64,000 nucleotides of DNA from Simmondsia chinensis. Lineage: Eukaryota > Streptophyta > Magnoliopsida > Caryophyllales > Simmondsiaceae. How positions within the stretch are numbered: the first letter of the stretch is position 1; the number at the start of each line of letters is the position of its first letter. Positions 9,500 through 21,515 of the stretch are shown here, piece by piece. The stretch covers positions 6,858,501-6,922,500 of the forward strand of contig JAGTTD010000006.1 of the NCBI GenBank assembly GCA_018398585.1. Direction: 5' to 3'. The notes beneath the pieces were generated by a model, which saw only the letters and a program-made list of their open reading frames with translations, was not told where the DNA came from and searched no databases. Position numbers and translations under genes: made by a program.

Positions 9500-12400
9500 T
9501 CAAGGATTGAATTGGAGAAACTGCTTGCGTATAAAGGCCCAATCTTCCCAAGTTTCCTCTGCCAGATTCTTCCACTTGATTAGCACTTGTGCAACTCTCT
9601 TCTTGTCCCTTGTCACGGTTCGGTGTTGGAGCACTTCCTGAGGCATAACTTCCGGATCCCCGACTGAGTCACATTGTGGGAGCTCATTACTGACTTGAGC
9701 CCGTTGTCCAATCTTCTTTTTGAGCCTAGATACATGAAAGACCGAGTGGATCAGGGGCCCTTCGGGTAGGCCCAACTTGTAAGCAACAGTTCCAATCTTG
9801 GCTAAGACTGGATATGGACCGTAGTCGCGAGCTGCTAGCTTCAAGTTCCTCCTTAGAGCCAAGGAAGTCTGACGGTAAGGCTGAAGCTTGAGGTAGACTA
9901 AGTTTCCCACTTCAAACGTGCGTTCGGTCCTTTTTAAATCTGCCATCTGTTTGTAACGATGCTGGGCTGCTTTCAAATTCTCCTTGAGGATGTTGATCAG
10001 GTTGCCTCATTTTGTGACAAAATCCTCCACATCAGGGGAAGTGGAGTGGCCTGGCACATCCCAAGCCAAAAGACGTGGCTCATACCCATACAAGGCCTTG
10101 AATGGGGAAGTCTTCAATGAGGAGTGGTAATTGGTATTATACTTTCCGCTAGAGGCATCCATTGGGCCCATAGCTTGGGCTTGAGGAGAGCCATGGCACG
10201 AAGGTAATTCTCGAGGCACTGGTTGACTCTCTCGGTTTTCCCGTCAGATTGTGGGTGATAGGAGCTGCTCATAAGTAAATTTACTCCAGCAAGGCGCATA
10301 AGTTCCTTCCAGAATAAACTCAAGAAGGAGGAGTCCCTATCTGAGACTATGTCCTTGGGCAAGCCATGTAAATTTTAAATGTGGCCTAAGAAGAGCTGAG
10401 CCACTCTTGCCGCTGTATAAGGATGTGCCAAAGTAAAAAAATGGGCATATTTGGTGAATCGGTCCACTACAACCAAGATCACGTCCTTCCCTTGAGACCG
10501 AGGAAGGCCCTCAATAAAATCCAGGCTGATGCCGGCCCAGGCCTAGTCTAGAACTGGTAGAGGCTGAAGTAGGCTGGGGTAGGCCACATGCTCCCCCTTA
10601 GTGCGCTGGCAAATGTCGCAGCTGCGCACCCACTCCTTGACACTATCTTTGAGCTTAGGCCAGTAAAACATGCTCTTGACTCTCATCAATGTGCCCGTCA
10701 CCCCTGAGTGTCCTCCTACTGGAGAATCATGGAGGGCATGCAAGACTTTGTCCCTCACCGCTGCACCTTCTCCCACATAGATGTGTCCCTTGTAACGGAT
10801 GATTCCCTGCTCAAGGGAGAATGGAGGTTAGCCCTTAGGCTTAAGTACCAGCTGAGCAAGGAGCTGGGAGGCTTGGGTGTCATCTTCATAACTGTCGCTA
10901 ACTTTGCGCTTCCAGACTGGGGTGACAAGGGTCAGCTGGGCCATCATTCCCTAGTCTGGACCTTCACTGCGCCTTGAAAAGGCATTTGCGGCGCGGTTCT
11001 CGGCACCCTTGCGATACTGAATGCCATAGCTGAGGCCCATGAGCTTGGAGACCCCTTTTTGCTAAAGTCTGGTGCTGATGCGCTGGTCCAGGAGGTGGCG
11101 CAAGCTGGAGTGATCTGTCTTGATGATGAAATGGTTGTCTAGGAGGTAATGCCTCCATTTTTGGATAGCCATAATGACGACCATGAGCTCCTTCTCATAC
11201 ATAGATAGGCCCAAGTGTCGTGGACTGTGGGTCTGGCTGAGATAGGCCAAGGGCCTACCCTTTTGAGTCAATACGGCTCCAATTCCCACATCACAAGCGT
11301 CCGTTTCTAGGACAAATGGTTCGTTGAAGTCAGGCAGGGCCAACACGGGCGTTGTCATCATGGCAGCCTTGAGGGACTCAAAGGCATCTTGGGCGGCATT
11401 GTTCCAAAGGAAGGCTCCCTTCTTGAGGAGGCTTGTTAGGAGCTTGCTCAACGTTCCATAACCCTTGATGAACTTACGGTAATATCCAGTGAGGCCAAGG
11501 AACCCACGGAGGCTTTTGACTCTAGTAGGCACGAGCCAATCTCTCATGGCCTCAATCTTGGCTGCATCAGTGGCCACCCCCTCTTGTGAGATGATATGCC
11601 CCAAGTACTCAACATGGTCCTGTCCGAACGTGCATTTGCTGCGTTTGGCGTACAGCTTATGGGCATGGAGCGTGTCTAGGACTAATGCCAAGTGTTGCAA
11701 GTGTGCGTCCATCCCTGGGGCTATATATTAGTATGTCATCAAAGAAGTCCAAAACGAACTTCCTTAAAAATGGGGCAAAAACCTCATTCATTAATGCTTG
11801 GAACGTGGCTGGGCCGTTGGTGAGTCCAAAGGGCATGACACGGAACTCGTAATGCCTTTGGTGTGTACGGAAGGCTGTCTTGTGGCGGTCCTCATCTCTG
11901 ACTCGAATCTGATGGTATCCGGCTCGGAGGTCTATTTTTGAGAAAACCGCTGCCCCTTGAAGCTCATCCAAGAGGTCATCAATGACTGGAATGGGGAACT
12001 TGTCTTTGACAGTGTTCTGATTGAGCTGGCGATAATTAACACAAAAACGGTAGGTGCCGTCCTTCTTTTTGACTAAGAGGACTGGTGAGGCAAACGGGCT
12101 TCTGCTAGGCTGGATGATAGAAGTTGTAAGCATCTCCTTCACTTGTTTCTCTATCTCGTCTTTTTGATGGTGAGGATACCAGTAAGGCCTAATGTTAACC
12201 GGTTTGGCCCCTGGCAGTGTAGGAATGCCATGGTCATGAGTATGAGGTGAAGGCAGCCCTTTTGGAATGTCAAACACATCCCCATACTGGTTCAACAGAT
12301 GCGCTAAGTCTAGATGCAACTCAGCTTCAGATATTTCCACTCCCATGGCCATAAAGAGATGTCCTAGCACACAGCTCGCCTGCTTCTTCAAGAACCGGGT

Positions 12401-12960
12401 GATGCCAGGCTCGGATATGGAATGTAAAGTTGCTTGCTCAGCCATGCCTTGCAACTGGATCGCCTTTCCCTCTTTGAAGCAAGAGAAATGAAGGTTTGTG
12501 AAGTCAATGGTTATGGGCCCATAACGTTGTAACCAATCCACTCCTAAAACCATGTCGCTCCCACGTAGCTCGAGTACTCGTAAGTCATCAGTGAAGGTGG
12601 TGCCCTGGACCTTCCACTTGACACCCGTGCATTTTTGATAGCTCATGAGGCTCTCCCCATTGGCTACAGTAACCGTCATGACAAGCGTTGGCACTGTCTC
12701 CAGCTTAAGTTCACGGACCACAGCAGCGTCTAGGAAGCTGTTGGTGCTTCCACTATCAATAAGGACGGTGACGGCTCTTTTCTTGACGGATCCCCTCAAG
12801 CGCATTGTATTATTTGTAATGCGTCCTGAGAGAGCATTAAGGGAGATCTCCATCACCCCAATTTCTTCCTCTTGAGCCTCTTCTTCTTCCTGCACCTCCT
12901 CTTCTTGTTCTTCTTCCACCTCCTCCTCTTGTTCTTCTTCCACCTCCTCCTACCCCTCCA
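9500..12960 (-). pseudogene. Chromovirus pol: protease, RT, RNase H, integrase, chromodomain
   Basis: A glutamate-rich lead-in (12860-12950) precedes the protease ([13 protein letters not shown], about 12760). RT follows: [46 protein letters not shown], and FFDDILIYS at about 11745 (the catalytic DD is kept). A frameshift there leads into 11712-11062 with EYLGHIIS, FLGLTGYYRKFI and RNase H (LETDACDVGIGAVL). Integrase has the HHCC part (SCDICQRTKG, about 10610), the D, D, E residues (LDFIEGL, IVSDRDSSF, SDGKTERVN), the GPY motif (DYGPYPVLAK) and a chromodomain at the end (VLIKWKNLAEETWEDW). Known of the family: such chromodomains direct insertion to heterochromatin. Stops near 10970, 10550, 10370 and 10010 disable it. 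Confidence 0.92.
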
Positions 12961-12964
12961 TACT

Positions 12965-14130
12965 TTGGAGCTGCTTTGGATTACATACGTGTCTAGGAAA
13001 TGGCACTTGTAACACTGCCCGAGTTCGCGTCTTGGGGTGCTGGAGCCAGAGGAAGCTGCTGGACCTGACCGTGCTTCACTAGGCCTTGACATGGACCCAT
13101 ATGAGGACGCTGGGCCCTGAAAGGACACAGACGGTCCTGTACGTGCACTGGACACTGTCTTGACATGGGAACCTGGCCTAGCGACACTTGATCCAGTCCC
13201 TTTGATGCCGCGGATCTCAGCGATAGCCAAGTCTTGAAGCTTGGCTTGCTCAAATGCCAAACTTAAGTCCTTTGGCCTTGCTGCTTTGACTGAGGCTCTA
13301 AGCACGGGCTTGAGTCCGCTTATAAAACTGGAAACGAAGTAATCTTTTGTTAAAGGTGGATGATAAATCAACATCCAACTCTTGAGTTCCTCAAAGCGCA
13401 TAATATAGTCCTCCACAGTGCCGTTTTGGACAATCTTGCTGAATTCTTCCAGTATGTCGTGAAAGGATTTATCTCCAAATCTGTTGCAAAGCTCATCAAC
13501 GAAGAACTGCCATGAGATCACTGGATTTTTGAGCTCTAAGGCCTGGTACCAAGCCTCTCTGTGGTCGGGCAGGTGGTTGGAAGCAAACTCCACCCATTCC
13601 TCTGTTGGCACTTGATACCAACGGAAATACTTGAGTAACCTCTTGACCCAACCCCTAGGATTAGATCCATCAAAGCAAGGAGGATCAAGTTTGGCGGTAT
13701 GATGTGAGCTCCAGGTGCGGTTACTCTCGTTGTAGCCACTGTTTTTTGCTTCATCACCCATTCGTAAGGGAGCACGCTCATTTCTGATCTCCTGTGGAGG
13801 TGGAGGTGGAGGTGGAGGAATCAGGCCACTTCCCCCCACTTGAACATAGTTTCCGGATCCTCCAGCGGAAGCATGGGCGGTGGTGGTTGGTATTACTACC
13901 TCCGGTCGCTTTTCTTGGCCAATTGTGAATTTCCGCATAGTAGTGTTCAATGTTTCCATTGTGATCCTTAGATTCTCGGTGATCTGAGCTTCAGAATCTA
14001 TGGAAGCTTTAAGTTCATTGCTAATTTGAACTTGATTCTCAGAAATCCTTTCCAACCTTTCCAGGCACCTCTCAACCGTTTGAAATCTTTGTTGAACTCG
14101 TGAATCAACCGTTTCCTCTAATGAAGACAT
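12965..14130 (-). pseudogene. Chromovirus gag (capsid and zinc knuckle)
   Basis: The Gag polyprotein packages element RNA in cytoplasmic particles. I chose the Met at 14130 (MSSLEETVDSR) because the frame upstream of it runs into the PBS and LTR. An N-terminal coiled-coil-like part (RFQTVERCLERLERISENQ) is followed by the capsid region (LDPPCFDGSNPRGWVKRLLK, YFRWYQVPTEEWVEFASNHL, FEELKSWM, FISGLKPVLRASVK). A cysteine knuckle starts CYKC near 13010, but a one-base shift moves the rest (HVCNPKQLQSMEG) out of frame, followed by a stop. The capsid portion itself is open for nearly 400 codons. Confidence 0.88.
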
Positions 14131-14182
14131 GGTAGCAGCGGATCGATTACTTCTAGTAATGGCTAGCTTGGTGATCGAAAGA

Positions 14183-14196
14183 TGGCTCTGATACCA
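14183..14196 (-). other. Primer binding site, initiator tRNA-Met type
   Basis: The minus strand reads TGGTATCAGAGCCA three bases after the LTR end, the standard complement to the plant initiator tRNA-Met 3' end. It fixes the direction of the element. Confidence 0.92.
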
Positions 14197-14199
14197 CTT

Positions 14200-14836
14200 T
14201 GTCACGATCCTAAGTCCGTGACCTAAAATTCAAAGATCGGGGCGATCAATGAATATTGGGTTTGAGAATTTTAGAGTTAAGATGAGAGAAAGAAGGTGAA
14301 AATTAGATGATAGATAGAGATAGAGTTAAGATGAGAAAAAGAAGATTTGGGTTGATATTTGTTTTGGATGATCAATTACAAGTATAAGCCTCCTTATTTA
14401 TACTATTTACACCAATTCAAATTCAAATGAAAAAGGCGGGAAATAACCGCCACAAGAAAAGGCGGGAAGGGGAAAGGGGGAGCGTGTTAGTTATAACTGC
14501 CCTAGAGAGTTCTAGATTCTTCTACTACAATTCTTTATTCACGTGGCCTAATTAATTGAATTAATACCCAATTTATATTTATTACTACTGGGTGTTAGTC
14601 CAATTAAGAATGGGCCAATACAAGTATATTAATGGGCCGTGACAATGTCTTGACACAGGCTGGTGCGTACCCGGGCCTGATGCAAGGCAGTGTCTTGACA
14701 ATCCACTAGCAACGAACTGGGCCGGACCCAAGGCAGTGTCATGACAATCCACTGGCAGCGAACTGGGCCGGACCTTGCCAAACCTCTGGCGCGAACTAGT
14801 GCGGACCCGACAGCGAGCTAGCGCGGACTCGTGACA
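14200..14836 (-). repeat. Chromovirus LTR (5' LTR of the minus-strand element)
   Basis: 637 bp, bounded by TGTCAC and GTGACA, next to the primer binding site at 14183-14196. A repeated phrase (GAACTGGGCCGGACC) near 14712-14775 accounts for its extra length relative to the other LTR. Confidence 0.92.
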
Positions 14837-14841
14837 ACATG

Positions 14842-15353
14842 CCCGTTGAAGTCCCCGCTAACCACCACCTTTTTGGTTTGGGGTTTGCCTTGCATCATTG
14901 TGTCTAAGTTCTCCCAGAATGTTGCCTTTTCATGCTTCGTTAATCCAGTCTAAGGTGCGTAGGCACTGATGACATTCCATATCTCCCTTCTAGGACAATC
15001 TTGATGGCTATGATCTTATCGCCGTTCCTGGACACTCCGACAACTTTATCCTTGAGAGTGCTATCCACGATGATGCCAACTCCATTGCTACCTCTGACCT
15101 TGCCTATATACCGCAACTTATATTCCCACACCTCTCTGGCTTTCATGCCAACCCACTTAGTCTCTTGCAGACAGAGGATATTGATCCTTCTCTTCATTAT
15201 CATTTCGGCCACTTTGAAACTCTTCTTTGTTAATGTCCTAACATTTAGTGTCCCTAGTCGCAGCTTTCCTAGTCCCTTTTGCTTCGCCCTCCCTCTCCCT
15301 AACCCCTTTGAAGATGGCCTCAAGTTTTGAATTCCATAATTACTAGCGCTCAT
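14842..15353 (-). pseudogene. RTE LINE apurinic-like endonuclease, N-terminal half
   Basis: Minus-strand reading begins MSASNYGIQNLRPSSKG at 15353 and shows the endonuclease motifs LGTLNVRTLT, ILCLQETKWVG (catalytic Glu) and SNGVGIIVD. It continues with one in-frame stop (after SAYAP) to GDFNGHV at the edge of the gypsy insertion. The second half resumes without loss at 8849. The domain would nick target DNA to prime reverse transcription. The start is the first Met ahead of the fold; an upstream start cannot be excluded. Confidence 0.85.
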
Positions 15354-15359
15354 CCATTA

Positions 15360-16234
15360 ATCGTCCATATCTCAAGCAATATAATATAGAATATGAAGCA
15401 TATCATAGCACCCAGGCGTGTATCTACCACCACAAAAGCACGACAATAAACTGCGGTCAATGACAGTAAAAATCCACATAGTTCAAAGTAGTAGAGAGGA
15501 ATAGTGAGCAAATCAAATAATAATACTCCAACAGCAATAATTAAGTACTTAAATACTGCCTTGTAGTAGTAAAGGATAGAACAGACCTGGTGCAGGTGCC
15601 TGGTAGATAATATGTCCTGTCCAATACTTACCTGAGCCTGTTTGTGGTTGCAGGCAGCGGGCCGCTGGATTAGAGGTGGGTTCCAGTTTGGGTTAGGATC
15701 AGTCAGTTTCGAGTTAGCCTAGGTTGGGTGAGGTTAGGGTTGAGGTCTAGGTAAGGTTAGTTTGGGTTTTGGTTTAGGTCGGGGGGCATCGTGGTGGTGG
15801 TGGTGGTTCATAGGTGGTGGGTGGTTAGGGGGTGGTTATGGGGTCGGTGTGAGTTTGAGCTGGGGGGGGGGGGGGGGGTGGTGGGGAGGTGGTTGTGGAG
15901 GGGGGATGAGGGAGGGAGGTTTTGGTGGTGGTGGGTTCGGTGGTGAGCGGTGGCAAGGAAAGTGGAGGTGATAGGGGATGAGATTGGGGGAGATAGCGGT
16001 TGGGTTCGCTGGTGGGGTAGGGGCTGTGGGATGTGACAGGGGGAGGCTGAGGTGATAGCACAATGGCCCGCAGTGGGATGTCACCATCGAGGTGGCGTAG
16101 CCGGTGAAGGTGTAGCGGTGGTGTCCTTGTCCGCGAGCTTGCCGACGAGGCGTTGATGGGGCAGGGGCAGGACCGTCGAGTTAGTCAGAGGTGAGAGAGT
16201 GGGTCTGTCAAAGGAGAGAGAGTTAAAAGTTATT
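15360..16234 (-). other. RTE LINE 5' leader with G/T-rich (proline-encoding) tract
   Basis: This is the 5' leader upstream of the endonuclease. On the minus strand it opens CTCTCTCCTTTGACAGACCC and is rich in CCACC/CCCC. On the plus strand this is the GGTGGTGG and G-run tract at 15775-15960. The open reading frames it creates (poly-proline/threonine) look compositional; I do not recognise an ORF1 protein. Confidence 0.6.
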
Positions 16235-16305
16235 GTATGAGGACTAAATTGATACTTAAAAAAAAAAAGCATATGGACCTTTAATGTAAATAACCTTATA
16301 TTATA

Positions 16306-16637
16306 CGCATTCGTTAATGTTTTTAACAAGATATTTTTGTTAACATTAAAGCAATAACAAAGGTTTTTAAAGTCATGATATACTACAATTACTCCATAGT
16401 TAATAAAAGTTGTCCTAACAATAATACTAAGTTATATCCCGTGCTATGCATGGTTAATTGCTATATTTTGTATAATATAGTTTTTTAGAAGGTAACAAAC
16501 CTTTTAATATTGTTTGAGAGAAATTTATATATTCAATTCATTTTAGGTTTTGTAGATTTATTATAATATGAGATGAAAATTTTATTTGCCATGTACATTA
16601 TACTATGTATCATTAAACTATGTTGATAAAGTTAACA
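16306..16637. other. AT-rich spacer, nothing recognised
   Basis: AT-rich, no coding potential or terminal repeat seen. It separates the Mutator-like MITE from the L1 LINE. Confidence 0.5.
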
Positions 16638-16704
16638 ATATGTTGATTTTTATTTTTATTTTTTATTTTTTATTTTTACAATGGTAAAGACAAAGAAACC
16701 CAAT

Positions 16705-18226
16705 TTAGCTTCCCTTCCTAAGCGAGGGACGACCTGAAGCATTGGCTTTACAAATAAGGAGGAGGGTGCTCGAGGGCTCCAAAACATCAACTTGGAACCC
16801 CGCCCTCTCATACCCTTGGCTGGCCAAGCAATCTGCTAATTTATTAGCTTCTCTGAATACATGTAAAAATCTGATTTGACTAAGCTTGCTGTAAAGCATC
16901 TTGATCTCTTCCATAATAGCTCGGATGTCGCTTGGGCACATATAATTGCCTTTCAAGGATCTGATAACGACTTCATTGTCCCATTCCAGTACAACTTGGG
17001 TCGCTCCTTTAGAAATAGCCAGAGAAAGGCCATCATGGGCTGCTAGAGCTTCTGCTACTATGATTGGGGCATTACCTAGTCTTCTTGCTCCGCTAGCAAT
17101 GATGTCGCCACTGGAGTTTTGTATGATGAATCTGGACGCAGCTTGCAAGGCATGTCTGGACCCTTTGAAGCTGACTTTTACCCGTCCTGGATCGGGGGAA
17201 CTAGGTCACCCATCTGTTGAGTCTTTTGCACTTTTTGGCCTTGCCCTCATTGGCTGTGCCATCATCGTCCAAAAGAGTCCTGCACTTCCATTCCATAACC
17301 GTAGTCTTGGTTCGGTTCACGGCTTGACCAGGAGTGGGCTTTTCCTCTCTAAAGATTGCTGAGTTCCTGTCCTTCCAAATATGCCAACAGATTGCAGCAA
17401 ACTTTTCCATACTGTTCTTGCTTTTCCTTACTCGCATCTCCTCATAAAGAGTCCTTCTTGTTGGAGGCGTCAGGATCCAACTTGACATGGTCGCAACTCT
17501 CCAAACTTCCTTGGTGCACGGACATCTGAGCAGCATATGAGATACATTCTCCATGCTTTCTTCACACCAGATGCATTGGTTGTTCCATTCCGGGATACAT
17601 TTCTTCATTTGGTCCCCTGTTGTCAAATAGTCGTTCAAGGCTTGCCACAAGAACACTTTGATCTTTGGTTGGATATTCAGATTCCAATTCCACTTGAATT
17701 CCCATCCATTCCTGTCTTTCCAATTAAGATTGTGGGCCATCCAGGTGGCAGATTTCACACTAAATTCTCGTGTGCTGGTATAACCCCATCACAGCTGATC
17801 ATCCTTTGTGCTTCTTGGAATCGGTACTCCCAATATGTTATTAAAATACTCAGGGGTCACCATCCTCTCTAACTTCTCCCCGTTCCATTCCTCATTGCGT
17901 ATGAAATCCGCCACTGTGAGAGTCAGGTCCACCTCCGCCTGATCCTTCCTTAACTCCCCTAAAAGTGGGCTATTGGAGACCCACCAGTCCTTCTAAAAAT
18001 TAATCCTAGCCCCATTACCGACTCTCCACTTAAGGCCTTTCTTTAGAAGTGGTCTGCTCGCCAAAATGCCCTTCCAGACAGGTGAATCAGTCCCCTTTCC
18101 TTTGTACTCAAACATATTATCTTTCTTCAGATACCTCTCTTGAATGACCTTTACCCAGAGATTATCTTCGCTCCTCATGATTCTCCAGCCGAGTTTGCAT
18201 AGGAAGGCCTGATTTATAGCTTCCAT
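16705..18226 (-). pseudogene. L1 LINE C-terminal zf-RVT and RNase H domains
   Basis: At 18226-17993 the frame has EAINQAFLCKLGWRIMRSED, NLWVKVI and SPVWKGI. At 17758-17390 the zinc-binding zf-RVT domain reads FLWQALNDYLTTGDQMKKCI, CIWCEESMENVSHMLLRCP, W. At 17148-16705 an RNase H-like domain reads VAEALAAHDGLSLAISKG, VLEWDNEVVIRSLKGN and FLHVFREANKLADCLASQGY. The residues D, E, D and the closing ANxxADxLA are kept. Stops or shifts lie between the three blocks. The RNase H would remove element RNA after copying. Confidence 0.88.
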
Positions 18227-18229
18227 TTC

Positions 18230-20815
18230 CGCACTCCTAGCCCTCCGGCTCCCCTGGGTCTACAGATCTTTCCCTAGGTGGCAATGTTAAGGCCATGATT
18301 TCCATCCTTGTCCCAGAAAAATTGTCTACTAATTCTATCCCCCTACTTGCAGAATGTCTTAGGAAGCATAAAATATTGCCTTATATGACTAGGCAAAGAC
18401 TCGATAGAGGACTGAATCAGTGTAGCTCTGCCTGACTTTGAGAGCTTGCCCGCCTTCCATTGAGCGACTCTGGTTTCCATCTTATTGACAAGCTCACCCG
18501 CTACCTAGGATAGGAATCTACACGTCCTAAAATTGCACCCCAGGTGTCTCCCTGGGACAGTGTTACCCGGGATTCCCAGGATGTCACAGATACGCTGTTT
18601 TTGATGCCGTTCCATATTAGCTGAAAAAATGGCCAAAGATTTGGCCTTGTTCACGTGCAAACCAAAGTCCTCACAGAACTAATTTAAAGTTTTATGAAGT
18701 CTCTGGGCTGCTTCTACATTTGCTTCACAGAAGAGGAGGCATTCATCTGCAAAGAATAGGCTAGGAATCGCTGTGGTGCCTTTTCCAATTTTGATTTCAA
18801 TCTCCGATTTTTTCTCCTCACTCAGCACCTGCAGGTTAGAAGCTGAAACCTCTAAACATAGAATGAACAAGAAAGGAGACAAGGGGTCTCCTTAACGGAG
18901 GCCTCTAGACGGGGTGAACCACCCCATCGGTTTATCATCAATGAGGATAGAAAAGGAGGTCGAAGAAACACATTCCATTGCCCATCCAATCCATTTTTCA
19001 TGGAATCCAAGCTGCTGTAGGACCCGTCTCTAGAAGGCCCACTCCACCCTATCATACGCCTTTTCCATATCCAGCTTTGCTACAATCCATCCCGATTTTC
19101 CCTTTTTTTCTTGAAGAATGCCATGATCTCGTGGGCGACCAGGATGTTGTCCTGGATGTTTCTACCTGGAACAAAGGCTGCCAGCCACTTAGAAACAATC
19201 TTATTCAACAATGGTTTTAGTCTGTTGGCAAGAACCTTAGCTATGATCTTATACAATACATTACACAAGCTGATAGGGCGAAAATGATTAACCGTCTAGG
19301 GGCATTCTACCTTTGGGATTAGAGTGATGAGCATGTGGTTTATCTCTCGCAAGGGGGAGCCACCCCTAAGCGTGGCCCTAATAGCATTGTAGATGTCCTT
19401 CCCCACCACACCCCAGTAGGCGTGGAAGAAGAAGGCCGAGAAGCCATCAGGCCCCGGAGCTTTATGAGGGTTCATATCAAAGACCGCCGGCCTAATCTCG
19501 TCATCGCTTACCTTTGCGATGGGATCTATGTTATCTGCATACAAAACCCTCCTACTCAAGATAGAAAGGGACGGAAATCTGTTCCTTGTGCCGCTAGTTC
19601 TAAATCTGGATTTAAACTCCTGGATAAAAGTGTCCATAATAGCACTTTTTTCCATGAGAGTTAAACCTAGGTCATTTTTAATTTCCATAATACATGTTCT
19701 TTTTCTTCTTGCTTGTACAGACGCATGGAAGAAGCTAGAGTTCCTATCGCCTTTAGTGAGCCATTCTTTGCGCCAATACTTAGCCCAATACTTATGGTTA
19801 AAAAAGAGCAGCTTTTCACATTGCATAATAAGCCATTTGAGCTTCAGGTTAAGCTGTGGACTACCTGGGTCAGCCTCCAGCTTGTCCTTAGTCTCGCTGA
19901 CCTTTCGTTCGTTTTTTTCCACATTTATTTTCAACCTTCCGACCACTATTTCTTTATTTTCCTTAAGATCCTTTTTTATGTGCTTAAGCTTCTGGGTAAC
20001 TTCAAACATCCTCGACCCCCTCACCATGGTTGCCCAGGCTTGTCGAATGATATTCTCGGTAGTCTTATACTTTTCCCATCCTGCCTGAAAGCGGAAAGGG
20101 GCTGCTTTGGATAGGGCACCCTCCTCTATATATAGGAACAAAGGGGAGTGGTCCAAAACCGGGCCAAATTGTTGGAGACAAATGACTTGCAAAAAAGTTG
20201 GGATCATGCTTGGTTTACAAGGCCTGATCCAGCTTTTCCTGCACATAGACTCCATTAATGGTCCTAGCCTAAGTATACTTCTGCCCGTCCACGGGATTTT
20301 ACTAAGTCTAAATTAGGAGCAGAGCCCATTTAACCAAGTAAACCTCGTGGCGTTAGTTGGAGAGCCCCTTGTTTGTCAGCTGGGCCCCTTAACTCATTAA
20401 AATCACCTATAGGACACCAGGGGTTATAATTAAGGAGTCCTAGTCCTGCAAGCTCATTCCAGAATGGGTCTTTTTCATTTTCTTTAGCGTGTGCATAACC
20501 GAAAGAGATCACCCCCTTTTTATTGCTCCTGCAATCCACCACTACGGTGTGCCCAATTCTATAATAATTATAACTGATATCTACATGGCATTGAGCCAAA
20601 TTCCACAGTCATTATATTCCTCCAACATGGTTAACAGGGGGAACATAATGGCTCTTGTCCATACCTAATCGTGGGAAACATTTTTCAATCACCTGCACTT
20701 TGGTAAGGGGTTCTAGGACAGCCATCATATCAGGCCTAAACTTCTTAGTCAAACCTTCCAGTTCTTGTTGAGTAGCGCTACGAGCAACTCCTCTGATATT
20801 CTAACACAGGATTTT
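18230..20815 (-). pseudogene. L1 LINE endonuclease and reverse transcriptase
   Basis: Endonuclease remnants lie at 20330-20815 (IGDFNELRGPADKQ, the GDFN motif). From 20255 an open stretch of 319 codons carries DHSPLFL, ALSKAAPFRFQAGW, EWLTKGDRNSSFFHASVQAR and the RT entry motif NPHKAPGPDGFSAFFF, then LITLIPKVECP. Further on come IIAKVLANRLKPLL, FVPGRNIQDNILVAHE, SPFLFILCLE and the catalytic loop FADECLLFC, where the family normally has FADD, so one catalytic Asp is changed to Glu. Frameshifts near 19290, 19060 and 18890 break the reading frame. The protein would nick DNA and copy element RNA at the target. Confidence 0.88.
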
Positions 20816-21515
20816 CGTAATATCTAAAACAGAGAAAACACCATTCACACATCTAGAACCATTGATAGCTCTGGGCTATCAACCCATGCCCCTAGGGTGG
20901 CCAAGAGCCCGAAGCTCGCTTCAAAACAAAAGGTAGAAAAATTACAGAAAGACATACCTGGTAGTCGTAGATTGAGCATGCAACAGCATTTTCTTCCTTT
21001 GGAAGCTTGGCGAGCTTCATACCATTGAAATAACCCCGGGAAAACCTCAATAGGGACTGGAAAAGACACACTTCCCTCCTAATCGCAGAGAGCCGCCACT
21101 GGACCCACCATGCACGGCCCCAAAGCTTTGATTCAGCACCAGTCCCATCGAGGACTCAACCTACCCTTTTCGGACCCCCATTCCAGCATCCTTTGGTCTC
21201 CACTTGACAGAGACATGCTATGACCCTGAAGTACTCCCTCTGGTGAAGCCGGAGATGCGAGACCTTCCCCAGAAATAGTAACACGCGTCGCCACGCGTGG
21301 CCCTAAGGGCCAACACCCCTGTTCCCCGATCCCCCTTTCTCTCTTATCCCTCCTCTCTCTCTTTGGGTGTTCCAACAAATTCCTACCTATTACACTGCGG
21401 ATCAACCTCCGACCACGCCGGAAACGAAGCCGCTTTGCCGGAGACCGTCCCACGGGCGGCCCTCCCGAGCGAAGCTCTCTCTCATCTTTTCTCTCTCTCT
21501 TTCATCATTTTTGGT
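20816..21515 (-). other. L1 LINE 5' leader or remnant of ORF1 region
   Basis: Minus-strand frames here (GRSPAKRLRFRRGRRLIRSV at about 21450 downward; SFPVPIEVFPGLFQWYEARQ at about 21065 downward) are basic or mixed in composition but show no Gag zinc knuckle. The purine-rich start fits an L1 leader. I cannot assign a protein function. Confidence 0.4.

Larger units (their letters stand above)
8855..14836 (-). mobile_element. Ty3/gypsy chromovirus, complete with LTRs, nested in the RTE LINE
   Basis: LTRs at 8855-9470 and 14200-14836 begin TGTCACGATCC and end ACTCGTGACA on the plus strand. Flanks are ACATG on both sides (8850-8854 and 14837-14841). The primer binding site adjoins the right LTR, so transcription is on the minus strand. 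The LTRs are highly similar apart from an extra block of about 20 bp in the right one near 14700-14760, so the insertion is fairly recent. Coding order is gag, protease, RT, RNase H, integrase, chromodomain. Several frameshifts and stops are present. Confidence 0.93.
6065..16234 (-). mobile_element. Full-length RTE-clade LINE, interrupted by a chromovirus
   Basis: This non-LTR retrotransposon runs on the minus strand from a pyrimidine-rich 5' end (16234) to a TTG-repeat 3' end (6065). The host sequence GTAT(A/G)AGGACTAAATTGATA is present on both sides (6044-6063 and 16235-16254), a roughly 20-bp target duplication with one mismatch. Without the 5.99-kb gypsy insertion at 8855-14841 the LINE is about 4.2 kb, normal for plant RTE elements. 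Order: 5' leader, AP endonuclease (split by the gypsy element), RT, a C-terminal region, a 3' UTR and the tail shared with SINEs. It is inactive now, with mutated RT catalytic residues and stops. Confidence 0.9.
5714..16296. mobile_element. Mutator-like foldback MITE, copy 2, split by a 10-kb nested insertion
   Basis: The left arm (5714-6064) starts GGGGTTATTTACAACCAAAG and carries the AATTTAGTCC-type motifs of copy 1. The right arm (16235-16296) ends with the reverse complement (GGACCTTTAATGTAAATAAC, CT). Both ends are flanked by the same 9 bp, TATATTATA (5705-5713 and 16297-16305), the length expected for Mutator-like elements. The RTE LINE at 6065-16234 interrupts it. Without the insertion the MITE is only about 0.4 kb and non-coding. 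Confidence 0.85.

Noticed and set aside
15762..16087. Glycine-rich (plus) or proline-rich (minus) protein genes
   Set aside because: These frames come from the G/T-rich leader of the RTE LINE and exist in several frames at once, a sign of composition rather than coding.
19335..20316. Plus-strand open frames up to 189 codons
   Set aside because: Antisense shadows of the L1 endonuclease-RT region, which has the real motifs on the minus strand.
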